Positions 35,383-44,309 of a stretch of 64,000 nt of DNA are shown piece after piece. The stretch covers positions 310,001 through 374,000 of the forward strand of contig NZ_LN881716.1 of NCBI RefSeq assembly GCF_001457435.1, written 5' to 3'. The notes under the pieces are model-generated. The model had not been told where the DNA came from, made no database searches, and saw only the letters and a program-made list of their open reading frames with translations. Within the stretch, counting starts at the first letter, position 1; every line of letters begins with the position of its first letter. This DNA is from Actinobaculum massiliense (GTDB lineage: Bacteria; Actinomycetota; Actinomycetes; Actinomycetales; Actinomycetaceae). The translations under genes were made by a program, and so were the position numbers.

Positions 35383-36444
35383 CTAACGTGCCCGCTCAGA
35401 GCGGTGGGCGTAGCCGGTCAAATCAATTCCCCGCGCGCGGCACCATTCGGCCAGGTCACCGCGAACGACGACGTCGGTTGCGGCGAGCTCATCCACCGAT
35501 CGCGCCCCCAAAAGCGCCATGAGCGAACGAATCTGTTCCTTCCAGGTACGTAGTTCCAGGACGACGGCGTCTTCCCCGACCATTGCGGCACGCAAGAACT
35601 GCGAGGCGACCCCCGCGGCCCGCGCACCTAAAGCCAAAGATTTCACGGCGTCAAAGGCGCTTCGCACCCCGCCCGAGGCAAGCAACGCCAGGCCGGCGCC
35701 CGCATCGAGCAAACACGCCGGGGCGGATTGACCGAAACCGGCGAGGTAAGAAAACTCCCCGAAGCGCCGGCGCGAGTTTTCAATTTGCGCGAAGTCGGTG
35801 CCACCACGCCCGCCCACGTCCGCGATTTTTATTCCTAAGCCGGCCAGAAGTTCCAAGGTTGGCGCGGAAAGGCCAAACCCAACTTCTTTCACGATCACCG
35901 GAACACCGGCACCCGTGGCAATTTCCTCCAGCGATTTTTCCCAGTTCGAGAACTCTCGCTCGCCTTCCGGCATCACGATTTCTTGGACGGCATTGATGTG
36001 CACTTGCAGGGCGTCGGCTTCCAATAGCTCCACGGCACGCTTGGCATCGTCCGCGCTTCGCCCCACCCCAATATTTGCCATGACAAAACCGCGCGGGTTT
36101 TCTTTGCGGATCACGGTGAAGCTCTCCGCCGCTCGCGGATCATCCAGCGCCACCGAAACCGAGCCGCAGGCCATCGGCACCCCAATTTCGGCCGCGCCCA
36201 CCGCTAGAGCGCGGTTAATTGCGCCGGTCTTTTCGGTGCCGCCCGTCATCCCGTTAATATAGAACGGAACCGGCCAGGCGAACTCCCCCAGATCCGTTTC
36301 TAGCTCAACGCTCGCCACATCGGTTGCTCCGAGGGCGTGGTGCACAAAGTCGACGTCGTCGAACTCATTGGCACGCACGGGCTGGGCGAGGGCCAGGTCT
36401 ACGTGCTCGTCTTTGCGGGCGGCCCGTGAGGGTTGCGCATTCAC
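35383..36444 (-). CDS. fni: Type 2 isopentenyl-diphosphate delta-isomerase
   Basis: This 353-residue FMN enzyme interconverts IPP and DMAPP. Motifs are FYINGMTGGTEKTGAINRALA (start of the barrel), MANIGVG, INAVQEIVMPEGER (residues binding diphosphate and Mg), VIVKEVGFGLS and DVGGRGGTDFAQIEN. The GTG start at 36444 shares one base with the stop of mvaK2 (TAGTG), so the two are translationally coupled. It has no counterpart of IDI type 1. Confidence 0.94.
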   Translation of the reverse strand: MNAQPSRAARKDEHVDLALAQPVRANEFDDVDFVHHALGATDVASVELETDLGEFAWPVPFYINGMTGGTEKTGAINRALAVGAAEIGVPMACGSVSVALDDPRAAESFTVIRKENPRGFVMANIGVGRSADDAKRAVELLEADALQVHINAVQEIVMPEGEREFSNWEKSLEEIATGAGVPVIVKEVGFGLSAPTLELLAGLGIKIADVGGRGGTDFAQIENSRRRFGEFSYLAGFGQSAPACLLDAGAGLALLASGGVRSAFDAVKSLALGARAAGVASQFLRAAMVGEDAVVLELRTWKEQIRSLMALLGARSVDELAATDVVVRGDLAEWCRARGIDLTGYAHRSERAR

Positions 36445-37514
36445 TACTGCCCCCTCTCCCAGACCGCCATATCCAAGGGGCTAATGCTCGCGCCGACCCA
36501 CTGCTCGCGAATTGCCGTCAGGCGCCCGGCCTCCCGCGGAACGAACGCAATTCCGCAGTCGCCGCCACCCGCTCCGGAGGATTTGGCGCTAGCCCCGTTT
36601 CTTTCGGCAATGTCGCACAGCTCCCGCAAAAGCGGGGTCTCAATGCGAATCCCGGACGTTTCGCCCAGGGTGCGAAGCAGGCTCCGGGCCTGGGAAATAA
36701 GATCGCCAATCGCCTCGCCTCCCCGCAAAGCGGCGGCAATCTTGCTCACAACAGCCGCGGATTCTTCTAGGAAACCGGGGAAATACGCGCCGTGGCTGCG
36801 CGCCTGCACGCCGGAGACGAGATGCTCGGTGGAGGCCGGCGATCCCGTCCATCCCACCACGATCTCTTCGCGGGCGGGAGCCGGCAGGCGCCTCACCGAG
36901 AAGGGCTCCCAGGCCGGGCATTCCAGGGCCGCGGCAATGCTTCCCTCGCTCGCTACGGCCATGATTCCGGCGCGATCCGGGGAGGTATAGGAAATCCATC
37001 CACCCAGGGTGGAGGCGGCCACGTCCCCGCCGCTGGCTCGCGGCGCGCGGCCCAAAACCGCAATGAGCGCAAGCTTCAGCCGCTCGATATCATCCAGCGA
37101 AAGCTCGTAGAACTGATTGAGCGCGTCCACAATCGCCACGGTGACCGCGGCCGAACTTCCCAGGCCGTATTTTCGGCCGTCATCTTCAACCAAACCGGAC
37201 GTTATATCAATGGCGTAGTGGCGGGCCGGCAAATGGCGCTCTTCGCGTAGCTGCTCCACTACTCGAATCGCATTTGCCACGTAATCTTGCCCGAAATCAT
37301 CAAAGACGGGCGCGCCATTTTCGTGGCGCCAGTAGACCGTGTCAAAGGCGCTTCCGAGTGAACGAATGAGTCCGTAGCTTTTTGCGGGTCGCAGGCTCAC
37401 CGTCATAAAACGGTCGACGGCGATGAGAATCGCTGGTTGCCCGCTTTCCACCACGGCGTACTCGCCAGCAATGTACAGCTTGCCCGGAGCCCGGGTGGTA
37501 ATCGCCTCGCTCAC
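36444..37514 (-). CDS. mvaK2: Phosphomevalonate kinase
   Basis: This 356-residue GHMP kinase turns 5-phosphomevalonate into 5-diphosphomevalonate. Motif 1 is APGKLYIAGEYAVVE at the N-terminus, motif 2 is YGLGSSAAVTVAIVDA, and motif 3 is SSGAGGGDCGIAF. The GTG at 37514 is chosen because AAGGA lies 6 nt upstream and the frame before it is unconserved. It lies 66 bp after mvaD and overlaps fni by 1 nt. Confidence 0.93.
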   Translation of the reverse strand: MSEAITTRAPGKLYIAGEYAVVESGQPAILIAVDRFMTVSLRPAKSYGLIRSLGSAFDTVYWRHENGAPVFDDFGQDYVANAIRVVEQLREERHLPARHYAIDITSGLVEDDGRKYGLGSSAAVTVAIVDALNQFYELSLDDIERLKLALIAVLGRAPRASGGDVAASTLGGWISYTSPDRAGIMAVASEGSIAAALECPAWEPFSVRRLPAPAREEIVVGWTGSPASTEHLVSGVQARSHGAYFPGFLEESAAVVSKIAAALRGGEAIGDLISQARSLLRTLGETSGIRIETPLLRELCDIAERNGASAKSSGAGGGDCGIAFVPREAGRLTAIREQWVGASISPLDMAVWERGQ

Positions 37515-37580
37515 TGCCCATCCTTTCGTTTTGCGCCACAACGCGTTAGCGCGCGTTGCCAGTTCGCGCCCGACGCCGTT

Positions 37581-38591
37581 TTAGACGGCCGTTGCCGCTC
37601 CGTCTGCCGCAATAACCTGCGCCCCGGGGCCCGGCCCGCAGACCACCACCGTGCCAAACTGGCGCGCCTGGGCGGCTACCTCATCAGCGTACTCGGGCAA
37701 GGTCAGCAACACGACGTTCGGGCCCGCATCGGCGGTGGCGTACACCGGGATCCCACTTTCACGCAGGCGGGCGGCAAGGTCAAAGATTTCCCAGCTTACC
37801 GGAGCCAAATAGCGAATCGGCGGCTCGCAGGCTTCAATCGCCGCGTGCATTCGCAACGCGGACATTTCCGTCAGCTGCCCCAGCCGGGCAAAATCCCCAG
37901 CCGCGGCCACCTCAATCGCCTCAGCCAACATTTCTTCGGTAGCAGCGATCCAAGCACCGTAATAGGGCGAGGTTTGCGCGGTAATTCGCATGGCCTCGCG
38001 GCTGGTGACTTTTTTATGCGTATTGGAGGTGATCACGCAGACCATGCGCACTTGCGGCGCGGGGACCTCTTCCGCAAATGACTCTTCATCGCTTCCCGCG
38101 TGCCAAACGGCCATACCGGGAGTGATTGAGCGCGTGGCTGACCCCGATCCGCGCCGAGCCAGCCGCGAAAGATCGCGCGCGCTGAGATTCAACCCAAACT
38201 CTCTGGCGGCCGCGGTAGCGAGCGCCGCAAAGCCGGAGGCAGACGAGGCCATTCCGGCGCCGGTCGGCGCCTCATTACGGGTATCAATATCCACGTACCA
38301 CTCGCGCTTTTCTGCGCTCGCCCCGGCCGCGGCAAATTCGGGCGCGGCGGCCCACTCGCGCACAACATCCAGCAGGCGGGAAGCACGCGAAAGCTCGCGC
38401 TCGGTCGCCTCCCGGCCCCCAATCCGCATGGTGTCCCGGCCCAGGTTATTGCGGCGTACCTGCGTCGTCGTCGGGAAAGCATCGAGGGTCATCGAAAGTG
38501 ACCCCGCCACGGGAAGCATTAATTCTTCGTCTGCTTTGCCCCAGTATTTAATAAGGGCGATATTCGGGTAGGCGCGTGCTGTTGCTGTCAC
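37581..38591 (-). CDS. mvaD: Diphosphomevalonate decarboxylase
   Basis: This 336-residue GHMP-fold enzyme makes IPP from diphosphomevalonate with ATP. It starts with the family signature TARAYPNIALIKYWGK. The SSASGFAALATAA motif and TADAGPNVVLL (catalytic Asp region) follow. The GTG start at 38591 overlaps the mvk stop by 4 nt (GTGA), with GGAG 8 nt upstream inside mvk. The longer frame lacks conservation. Confidence 0.94.
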   Translation of the reverse strand: MTATARAYPNIALIKYWGKADEELMLPVAGSLSMTLDAFPTTTQVRRNNLGRDTMRIGGREATERELSRASRLLDVVREWAAAPEFAAAGASAEKREWYVDIDTRNEAPTGAGMASSASGFAALATAAAREFGLNLSARDLSRLARRGSGSATRSITPGMAVWHAGSDEESFAEEVPAPQVRMVCVITSNTHKKVTSREAMRITAQTSPYYGAWIAATEEMLAEAIEVAAAGDFARLGQLTEMSALRMHAAIEACEPPIRYLAPVSWEIFDLAARLRESGIPVYATADAGPNVVLLTLPEYADEVAAQARQFGTVVVCGPGPGAQVIAADGAATAV

Positions 38592-39571
38592 TTTGTTGGC
38601 TCCAGAGAGGTTACCCAGGCGTTCTTCGCACCGGCTTGCAGAAGCGAGCGGTGCACTCGGTTGGCATCGTCCCAGCTGGCCGCGAGCGCCACAATGCAAC
38701 CGCCAATGCCTCCGCCGGTCAGCTTGGCGCCGAGAGCCCCGGCCCGGCGCGCCGCGCTCACGAGGTTATCCAGCTCGCGCGAGCTCACTCCAATTTCACG
38801 CAGAAGTTTATGTGCACGCCACATGGCACGGCCCATGCTTTGCGCGTCTCCGCTGGCAAAATAGCCCGCGGCGCGGCGCGCGATATCGCCCAGCTCATTA
38901 ATATGTGAGGTGGCCAGCTCCGGTTTGGTTTCGCGCAGTCGGCGCACAGACTCAACCGCCTGGCGGGTGGATCCTTTCACCCCGGAGTCGGCAATAATGA
39001 AATGGAACGGGGCTCCCACCGCGAGCGCGTCCACGAACGGCTTTTGGAACTCAATCACCGAATCGGCGTTGACGGCGTGGGCATCCATCCCGGAGGGGCG
39101 CCCGTGGGCAACTCGTTCGGCAGTCTGGGTGAGGTTGAAGCGCTCCTCGTGGGTAAGCTCCATTCCTGCCGCTCGCGTAATCGCCAAAATAATTGCGGAC
39201 GAAACCGCGGCGGACGATCCCAAGCCGCGTTCATGAGGAATGTCTGAGTAAATCGAAACGCGCGCGCCCAGGCCGGGTGCGGCGGCGTCCAGCGCCGCGT
39301 CAATTGCGGCATTTACCGGAGCTAGGCGATCGGGAGCCAAGCCAGCCGGGCCTTTATAAAGCTCGGACTCGATATAGGACTCGCCGGAAATAATTGACGC
39401 GTTTGCGATTACCGGGAGCACATGGACCGGGAAAGCGATAGCCGGAGCTCCATACACCACCGCGTGTTCGCCAAAGAGGATGATCTTTCCGTGGGCACGC
39501 CCCACACCCGTTCCAACCCGAGGTATGCGGGTATGGGTGTCGAACGCGTCAAGCTTCGGCGACTGGTTCAA
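38588..39571 (-). CDS. mvk: Mevalonate kinase
   Basis: This 327-residue GHMP kinase phosphorylates mevalonate and is the first gene of the cluster. Motifs are AHGKIILFGEHAVVYG, HERGLGSSAAVSSAII and GALGAKLTGGGIGGCIVAL. The start is TTG at 39571 with a perfectly placed AGGAG 6 nt upstream; no ATG or GTG fits better. It is followed by mvaD with a 4-nt overlap. Four genes in a row (mvk, mvaD, mvaK2, fni) use non-ATG starts. Confidence 0.93.
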   Translation of the reverse strand: MNQSPKLDAFDTHTRIPRVGTGVGRAHGKIILFGEHAVVYGAPAIAFPVHVLPVIANASIISGESYIESELYKGPAGLAPDRLAPVNAAIDAALDAAAPGLGARVSIYSDIPHERGLGSSAAVSSAIILAITRAAGMELTHEERFNLTQTAERVAHGRPSGMDAHAVNADSVIEFQKPFVDALAVGAPFHFIIADSGVKGSTRQAVESVRRLRETKPELATSHINELGDIARRAAGYFASGDAQSMGRAMWRAHKLLREIGVSSRELDNLVSAARRAGALGAKLTGGGIGGCIVALAASWDDANRVHRSLLQAGAKNAWVTSLEPTK

Positions 39572-39811
39572 TATTTACTCCTAGGGATCTACCCGGCTGG
39601 TAACTCAAGAACACGCGGGCGCGGTGAGGCACCGCCGTAACGATTTCCCATGTTAGCTACCCGAATAGGTTTATGCCTGTTTCAATAACGCGTGCCACTT
39701 TTAACGTCATTCCCGACGCCGCCGCTCCGCGGCAATCGCGGCTACTAGGTACCCCGGCGCGCGGTTTAGCTACGCCCGCGGCGCGCGCCATAACGGCCAA
39801 GCTCGTGGCTA

Positions 39812-40333
39812 CTAAGCAGCGGCGCCGCTTTCTAAGACCTGCGCCAAACGCAGTAGGGAGGCGCGGATTCCACCGCCGTTGGCGCGGCGGAAACCGAGTA
39901 GCTCGTATACCTTTCCGCCCCGGCTTCCCCGATATCCGTAATCGAAGGTCTCGCGCACAAGCGTTTTCCCGCCCGCCTGGGGTGCCATCTCCCAGCGCCA
40001 GCGGTGGCCGGCCGGGTGGCGCCATTCCAGAAGGCGCTCGGGAATCGACTCGGTTACCTCGGAGGTGATCCAGTAATCGACGCCGAACATCGTCATATCA
40101 ACCGTAAACTCGTCGCCCACTTCCAGCTTCGAGGGGCCGACCACTCGCGGCTTGACGGTGCCAGAGCCATCAAACTCGTGGTGACGATGCGGGTTGGAGA
40201 TCAGCTCCCAGACCTCGCGTGCCGGGGCGTTGATCTCGATCTGGTAGCTGACTTGGTAGGGGCCCGAGTGCACCCATCGCACTCGCTGCGTTAGCGCAGA
40301 ATCCGTTTCGCCATTCTTACTGTGCTTTTCCAT
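39812..40333 (-). CDS. SRPBCC-family (START/polyketide cyclase-like) protein
   Basis: This 173-residue protein has the helix-grip opening YQVSYQIEINAPAREVWELISNP and the later WRHPAGHRWRWEM and RETFDYGY strands of SRPBCC proteins. The family binds hydrophobic ligands in a deep pocket; no ligand can be named. The start at 40333 (MEKHSKNG) is chosen because the longer open frame runs into the tRNA-His gene. It is not linked by spacing to its neighbours. Confidence 0.75.
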   Translation of the reverse strand: MEKHSKNGETDSALTQRVRWVHSGPYQVSYQIEINAPAREVWELISNPHRHHEFDGSGTVKPRVVGPSKLEVGDEFTVDMTMFGVDYWITSEVTESIPERLLEWRHPAGHRWRWEMAPQAGGKTLVRETFDYGYRGSRGGKVYELLGFRRANGGGIRASLLRLAQVLESGAAA

Positions 40334-40385
40334 AGACCCAAGCGTACCCATCACGGCCCGCGGTGGGGAGCCAAAAAATGCACAA

Positions 40386-40448
40386 AGCCCCGATTTTCGA
40401 TCATCATGCATCCAAGAAATGGACGCTGTTCCATCAAAAATCGGGGCT
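40386..40448 (-). terminator. Long-loop hairpin after tRNA-His
   Basis: A 12-bp perfect stem (40437-40448 with 40386-40397 on the minus strand) encloses a 39-nt loop. On the minus strand it is followed by TTTGTGCATTTTTT. It lies directly 3' of tRNA-His and probably ends its transcript. The long loop is unusual. Confidence 0.6.
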
Positions 40449-40452
40449 ACCG

Positions 40453-40526
40453 GGTGGCCGACGGGGCTTGAACCCGCGACCTCCTGGACCACAACCAGGC
40501 GCTCTACCGACTGAGCTACGGCCACC
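40453..40526 (-). tRNA. tRNA-His (anticodon GTG)
   Basis: The acceptor GTGGCCG/CGGCCAC pairs fully, and the anticodon loop is TTGTGGT. The extra 5' G (position -1) opposite C73 required for tRNA-His identity is encoded. No CCA is encoded. Confidence 0.95.
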
Positions 40527-40687
40527 ATGAGCAACGAAAGAAAACTATAGCTGAAATGCGTGCTCTACACCCAGCTTTCCGCCCGTGATACCGAACACGG
40601 CGGGTACCGAAACCCGCTCGCCGCTACCACGCCGATCCGCGCGCTCCGCCGTCGGGAAAAGACCACCGACGCCGGGCTCGGCCGCCG

Positions 40688-41611
40688 CTACCACGCCGCG
40701 CGTACGGCAATGGCGCCCGCGAAAGCCTTCAAATGGCTCTCGTCGGCGGAAAGATACAGAGAGCCGTCAATCAGCGAGACCTCCATAATGTAGAACTCGT
40801 TCGGGTCATCCTCGGGGGCGGGAACAAGATCAACTCGGTTGAAAAGCAGTAGGTGATCGCGCCCAAACTTCTCGCGTACCACCTTGTGCAGGCCGCCACG
40901 CACCCGATCGCCCCAGCGCCACTCCTTTTCATGCGCGGGCGAGGAGCGCACCACTTCTTCGGTCAGCGTATCGCCGCCACGGAAGCGCGGGTGGAGCATG
41001 GGCTCCTTTTCCACTCGGTAGCTCGGCATGCCGTTGAGGAAGACCAGCGAAATCTCACCGGTGGTATCGATCGTCTCCAGGTAGCGCTGCACCATCACCG
41101 CGCGGCCACGCTTAAGCTCATGCTGGGCGTGGAGGATGGCCTCCGAGCGCGAGGGCGCCTCATTGGCGGTGTAGCGCCCCGTGCCTCGACCCGCCGAAGA
41201 AACCGCGGGTTTCACAACGAAATCGCCACTCGCCGGGAAACGGGTATGCACCTGGTGCTTGGTGAGGTCTTCATCCGGTTCCAGCCACGCCGTCGGGATG
41301 GTCGGCAAACCCACGCGGCGCAAATCCTCCAGATAGTGCTTATCGGAGTTCCATTCCAAAAGGTCCGGCGCATTCAGGAGGCGCGGCACCGAGCGGGACC
41401 AATCAATGAACTTCTTCCGATCCCGGGCGTAGTCGCGCACGGAACGCACCACGACCAGATCGGCTTCGTCCCACTTCACGTCCGGATCGGACCACACGCC
41501 AATGCGCGGCTCAATGCCCTTATCGCGAAGGGCGTCCGGGAGGCCCGATTCGTCGGGGGCCAGGTTCGGCAAATCTGCGGAAGTCGCAAGGATTACTACG
41601 GGATCAGACAC
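40688..41611 (-). CDS. ATP-grasp domain protein
   Basis: This 307-residue protein matches ATP-grasp ligases of the glutathione-synthetase/RimK/DcsG type. FVVKPAVSSAGRGTGRY is the glycine-rich ATP loop, VMVQRYLETIDTTGEISLVFLNG holds the next strand, and the C-terminal NEFYIMEVSLIDGSLYL carries the metal-binding Glu. The N-terminal 100 residues form the usual preATP-grasp fold. Such enzymes join a carboxylate to an amine, but the substrates are unknown. It is divergent from the AspT-like transporter. Confidence 0.78.
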   Translation of the reverse strand: MSDPVVILATSADLPNLAPDESGLPDALRDKGIEPRIGVWSDPDVKWDEADLVVVRSVRDYARDRKKFIDWSRSVPRLLNAPDLLEWNSDKHYLEDLRRVGLPTIPTAWLEPDEDLTKHQVHTRFPASGDFVVKPAVSSAGRGTGRYTANEAPSRSEAILHAQHELKRGRAVMVQRYLETIDTTGEISLVFLNGMPSYRVEKEPMLHPRFRGGDTLTEEVVRSSPAHEKEWRWGDRVRGGLHKVVREKFGRDHLLLFNRVDLVPAPEDDPNEFYIMEVSLIDGSLYLSADESHLKAFAGAIAVRAAW

Positions 41612-41854
41612 AAGGCCCAGCCTACCTTCACGAAGCGAAACTTTCGCGCGAACTTTCCGGTGGGGTCGAAAGCCGCCAATTTTACTGCGTCACTTTCAAC
41701 TACATGGTGCGCCTCTCAAACCCAGGTTTCCAGCCAGCCCAATCGCCTCCACAAAGGTAATCTCAGAGGTAGGAAACTCTGGCCCGGTACACGCGCCGGC
41801 CGGCGGGCAACGCCGTCGGGAAAAATCGTCAGGAAATGGATTTTGGAGGAACCC

Positions 41855-43423
41855 GTGCAGCTACTTGGATCCAGCCCGCTTCTCACCCTCTTCGTGGTGA
41901 TCGCGGCGGGGTCGATTATTGGTGCGATACCGTTCGGAAAGCTCAAGTTCGGCGCGGCCGGCGCGCTTTTCGTGGGCCTGGCGCTTTCCGCCGCCGACCC
42001 CACCCTGGGCGAGGGAATGGCACTCGTGCAGTCACTTGGCCTGGCGCTTTTCGTCTACACCATCGGAATCTCGGCGGGCGCCGGATTCTTCTCGCAGTTC
42101 CGTTCCCAACTGGGCCTGCTCGGAAGCGGTGTGGTGGCGACGGCGATCGCCGCCCTCATTTCGGTGCTCCTCGGCCACGTTTTCGACATTCCGCGCAATT
42201 TACTGGCCGGCCTGTTTACCGGCGCCATGACCTCCGCGCCCGCGATGGCGGCGGCGAACTCGATTTCGGGTTCCTCGGACCCCTCGGTGGGTTACGCATT
42301 CGGCTACCCCATCGCCGTCATCGTTGGAATCATTATTGTTTCGGCGATTGTGACAATGCGCTGGCCAGGGCGTAAAGACACTCCCTCGCTGGCCGATGCG
42401 CATCTGACCCCGGTCACGATTGAGGTGGAGCATCCGGAAAATCTGCGCGAAATTCCGCGCTGGCGCTCCGGTGATGTGCAGTTCTCCTACCTTCAGCGCA
42501 ATGGTGAAACTCGCGTGGTCCTGCCCGGGGAAGACCTGCACGAAGGCGATCATGTGGTGGCGGTTGGTTTGCCCGAGCCGGTCAACCAGGTGATTGAGGA
42601 GCTGGGGCACAAAGTTCCCGAGCATCTGGCGGACGATCGCTCAAACGTCGAATTTGAGCGCTTTGTGGTCTCTAACCCGGATCTCTACTCGCGCAAAATC
42701 GCCGAGCTTTCCCTGCCCGCGCGCTACGGCGCCACGGTCACCCGCATTCAGCGCGGTGATCTGGAGTTGTTGGCCAACGGCAATTCGGTGCTCCAGCCGG
42801 GCGATCGTGTTGCGGTGGTTGTTCCCACCAAGTATCACGACGACGTCGAAGCAATCTTCGGTAACTCCGAGCGCAAGGTTTCGGAAGTCGACGCGCTGAC
42901 CTTGGCGCTCGGCCTCACCATTGGCGTGCTCGTGGGTCTGGTGGAAGTTCCGCTCCCGGGCGGACTTTCCTTCTCGTTGGGAACCGCCGCTGGCCCGCTG
43001 GTTATTGGCATGATCCTCGGGGCGATCCGCCGCACCGGGCCACTGGTCTGGCAGCTTCCGGAAGCCGCTAATTTGACGTTGCGCCAGTTCGGCCTGTTCC
43101 TATTCCTGGCGGGGCTGGGGCTAACGGCGGGACCGAGCTTTGCGGAAGTTCTTGCCTCTCCCCTGGCCTGGAAGGCCGCTCTGACCGCGGCGATCGTGAC
43201 GATCTTTAGTTGCGTGGCGATTTTGCTGTGCTGCCGCTTCTGGCTCAATCTTTCCGCCCCGCGTTCCGCCGGCGCCATGGCCGGATTCTTAGGCCAGGCC
43301 GCGATTCTGGAGGCCGCCGTCTCCAAGGTGGCAGACGAGCGCATCGATTCTGCTTATGCTGCACTTTTCGCCTTCGCGATCATCGTGAAAATTCTGCTGG
43401 TCCCCGTGGTGCTCACGCTCTAG
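41855..43423 (+). CDS. AspT/YidE/YbjL-family transporter with two RCK_C (TrkA_C) domains
   Basis: This 522-residue membrane protein has the duplicated AspT architecture. About five helices (residues 8-180) and a C-terminal set (about 350-522) flank a soluble middle with two TrkA_C domains (VVLPGEDLHEGDHVVAVG, NSVLQPGDRVAVVVP). The GAMTSAPAMAAANSIS motif matches the family signature. Members exchange aspartate for alanine or move other dicarboxylates. The substrate here is unknown. The GTG at 41855 has GGAGGA 4 nt upstream; the frame is open for 1 kb upstream but lies antisense to the ATP-grasp gene. Confidence 0.88.
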   Translation: MQLLGSSPLLTLFVVIAAGSIIGAIPFGKLKFGAAGALFVGLALSAADPTLGEGMALVQSLGLALFVYTIGISAGAGFFSQFRSQLGLLGSGVVATAIAALISVLLGHVFDIPRNLLAGLFTGAMTSAPAMAAANSISGSSDPSVGYAFGYPIAVIVGIIIVSAIVTMRWPGRKDTPSLADAHLTPVTIEVEHPENLREIPRWRSGDVQFSYLQRNGETRVVLPGEDLHEGDHVVAVGLPEPVNQVIEELGHKVPEHLADDRSNVEFERFVVSNPDLYSRKIAELSLPARYGATVTRIQRGDLELLANGNSVLQPGDRVAVVVPTKYHDDVEAIFGNSERKVSEVDALTLALGLTIGVLVGLVEVPLPGGLSFSLGTAAGPLVIGMILGAIRRTGPLVWQLPEAANLTLRQFGLFLFLAGLGLTAGPSFAEVLASPLAWKAALTAAIVTIFSCVAILLCCRFWLNLSAPRSAGAMAGFLGQAAILEAAVSKVADERIDSAYAALFAFAIIVKILLVPVVLTL

Positions 43424-43496
43424 GAGAGGGCTGGGGGCTGGCGGCACAGGCTCCCGGGCTGGTGGGCGCAAGCTGGCGTGCTTGCGGCGCAAGCTA

Positions 43497-43555
43497 CTGC
43501 TCCCCGAAAGCAGGAGGCATTCGGCCCAGCTTTCGGGGAGCAGTTTTATTTTTAC
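43497..43555. terminator. Terminator after the AspT-like gene
   Basis: A 15-bp perfect stem (43497-43511 with 43529-43543) is followed by TTTTATTTTTACTTG, an intrinsic terminator. It may also serve the convergent hsp20 gene. Confidence 0.88.
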
Positions 43556-43584
43556 TTGATTGCAGTCCTATTGCTTCCGCTTTA

Positions 43585-44001
43585 TTACTTTCGCGCGATT
43601 TGAATCTTGCGGCCCTGTGCCGCCTCGCTCGTCTTGGCCGTTACCACGAGCACACCGTTTTTCAGCTCAGCGTCGACCGTGGAGGTATCCACCGACTGGT
43701 CGAAAGCAAGATCGCGGGAGATGCGGCGCGTACGCTTGCCGTTCTCATTTTCCTCTTCCTGCTCCGCCTTCAACGTGATGTGATCGGGATACACCGATAG
43801 ATCCAGCTCTTCCTCGCTGAAACCGGGCACGTCAAAGACGACTTCGTAGCCGTCGTCGTTCTTCTTCATGAACGAGCGGTAGCGCTCCCCCACGGATTCA
43901 GCCTCGCCCGCCTCATTGCGCAAAACACGAGTCGGGAAAGCAAAGAAGCCCTCGAAGGGATCCATCATCCGTGAAAACTGCCGATTGAGTTCGCTAGCCA
44001 T
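43585..44001 (-). CDS. Hsp20/alpha-crystallin small heat shock protein
   Basis: This 138-residue chaperone holds unfolding proteins in the cytoplasm. The alpha-crystallin domain spans about residues 35-125 (YEVVFDVPGFSEEELDLSVYPDHITLKAEQ, then AELKNGVLVVTAKT, with the G-V-L dimer motif). An N-terminal FEGFFAFPTRV arm precedes it. The start at 44001 has AGAGG upstream. A stress-type promoter is expected; a sigma70-like one lies 100 bp upstream, and no full HAIR or CIRCE element was found. Confidence 0.92.
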   Translation of the reverse strand: MASELNRQFSRMMDPFEGFFAFPTRVLRNEAGEAESVGERYRSFMKKNDDGYEVVFDVPGFSEEELDLSVYPDHITLKAEQEEENENGKRTRRISRDLAFDQSVDTSTVDAELKNGVLVVTAKTSEAAQGRKIQIARK

Positions 44002-44101
44002 TTTTCCTCTTTTCATTCCTGAAGCTCTGGCCCCTGCCACCGGCATTGGCCAGCTCGAGAAACGTTCGCCGCTCGGTTTGCCCGAACCGGCTCCGCTTCT
44101 C

Positions 44102-44130
44102 TATTCAATTTCTCTGTTCAGTGAGTACAA
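44102..44130 (-). promoter_or_regulatory. Candidate hsp20 promoter
   Basis: On the minus strand TTGTAC (44125-44130), a 17-nt spacer and TGAATA (44102-44107), giving a leader of about 95 nt. Confidence 0.45.
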
Positions 44131-44309
44131 GGAATTTCAGCCAAAAATACTTCCCGTTTTCGCCAAATTTCTCGAAGAGTAAAAACGGCGATAATTTGCG
44201 GAAAATGGGAATAAATCGCGAGTATAGTTGAGCGTTATTGACTCAAGTTTATAGAAGCTCAGCGGCTCAGCTTTTTTGCTCTCACTGCGCTCCAGCTCGC
44301 CCACTGAGC

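Noticed and set aside
40334-40534. Upstream extension of the SRPBCC frame
   Set aside because: It overlaps tRNA-His and lacks conserved sequence.
40853-41854. N-terminal 334-codon extension of the AspT-like frame
   Set aside because: It is antisense to the ATP-grasp gene, unconserved, and the GTG at 41855 has a strong ribosome binding site.
44239-44246. ACTCAAG half-site resembling a HAIR (HspR) element near hsp20
   Set aside because: The matching CTTGAGT half at the right distance is absent.
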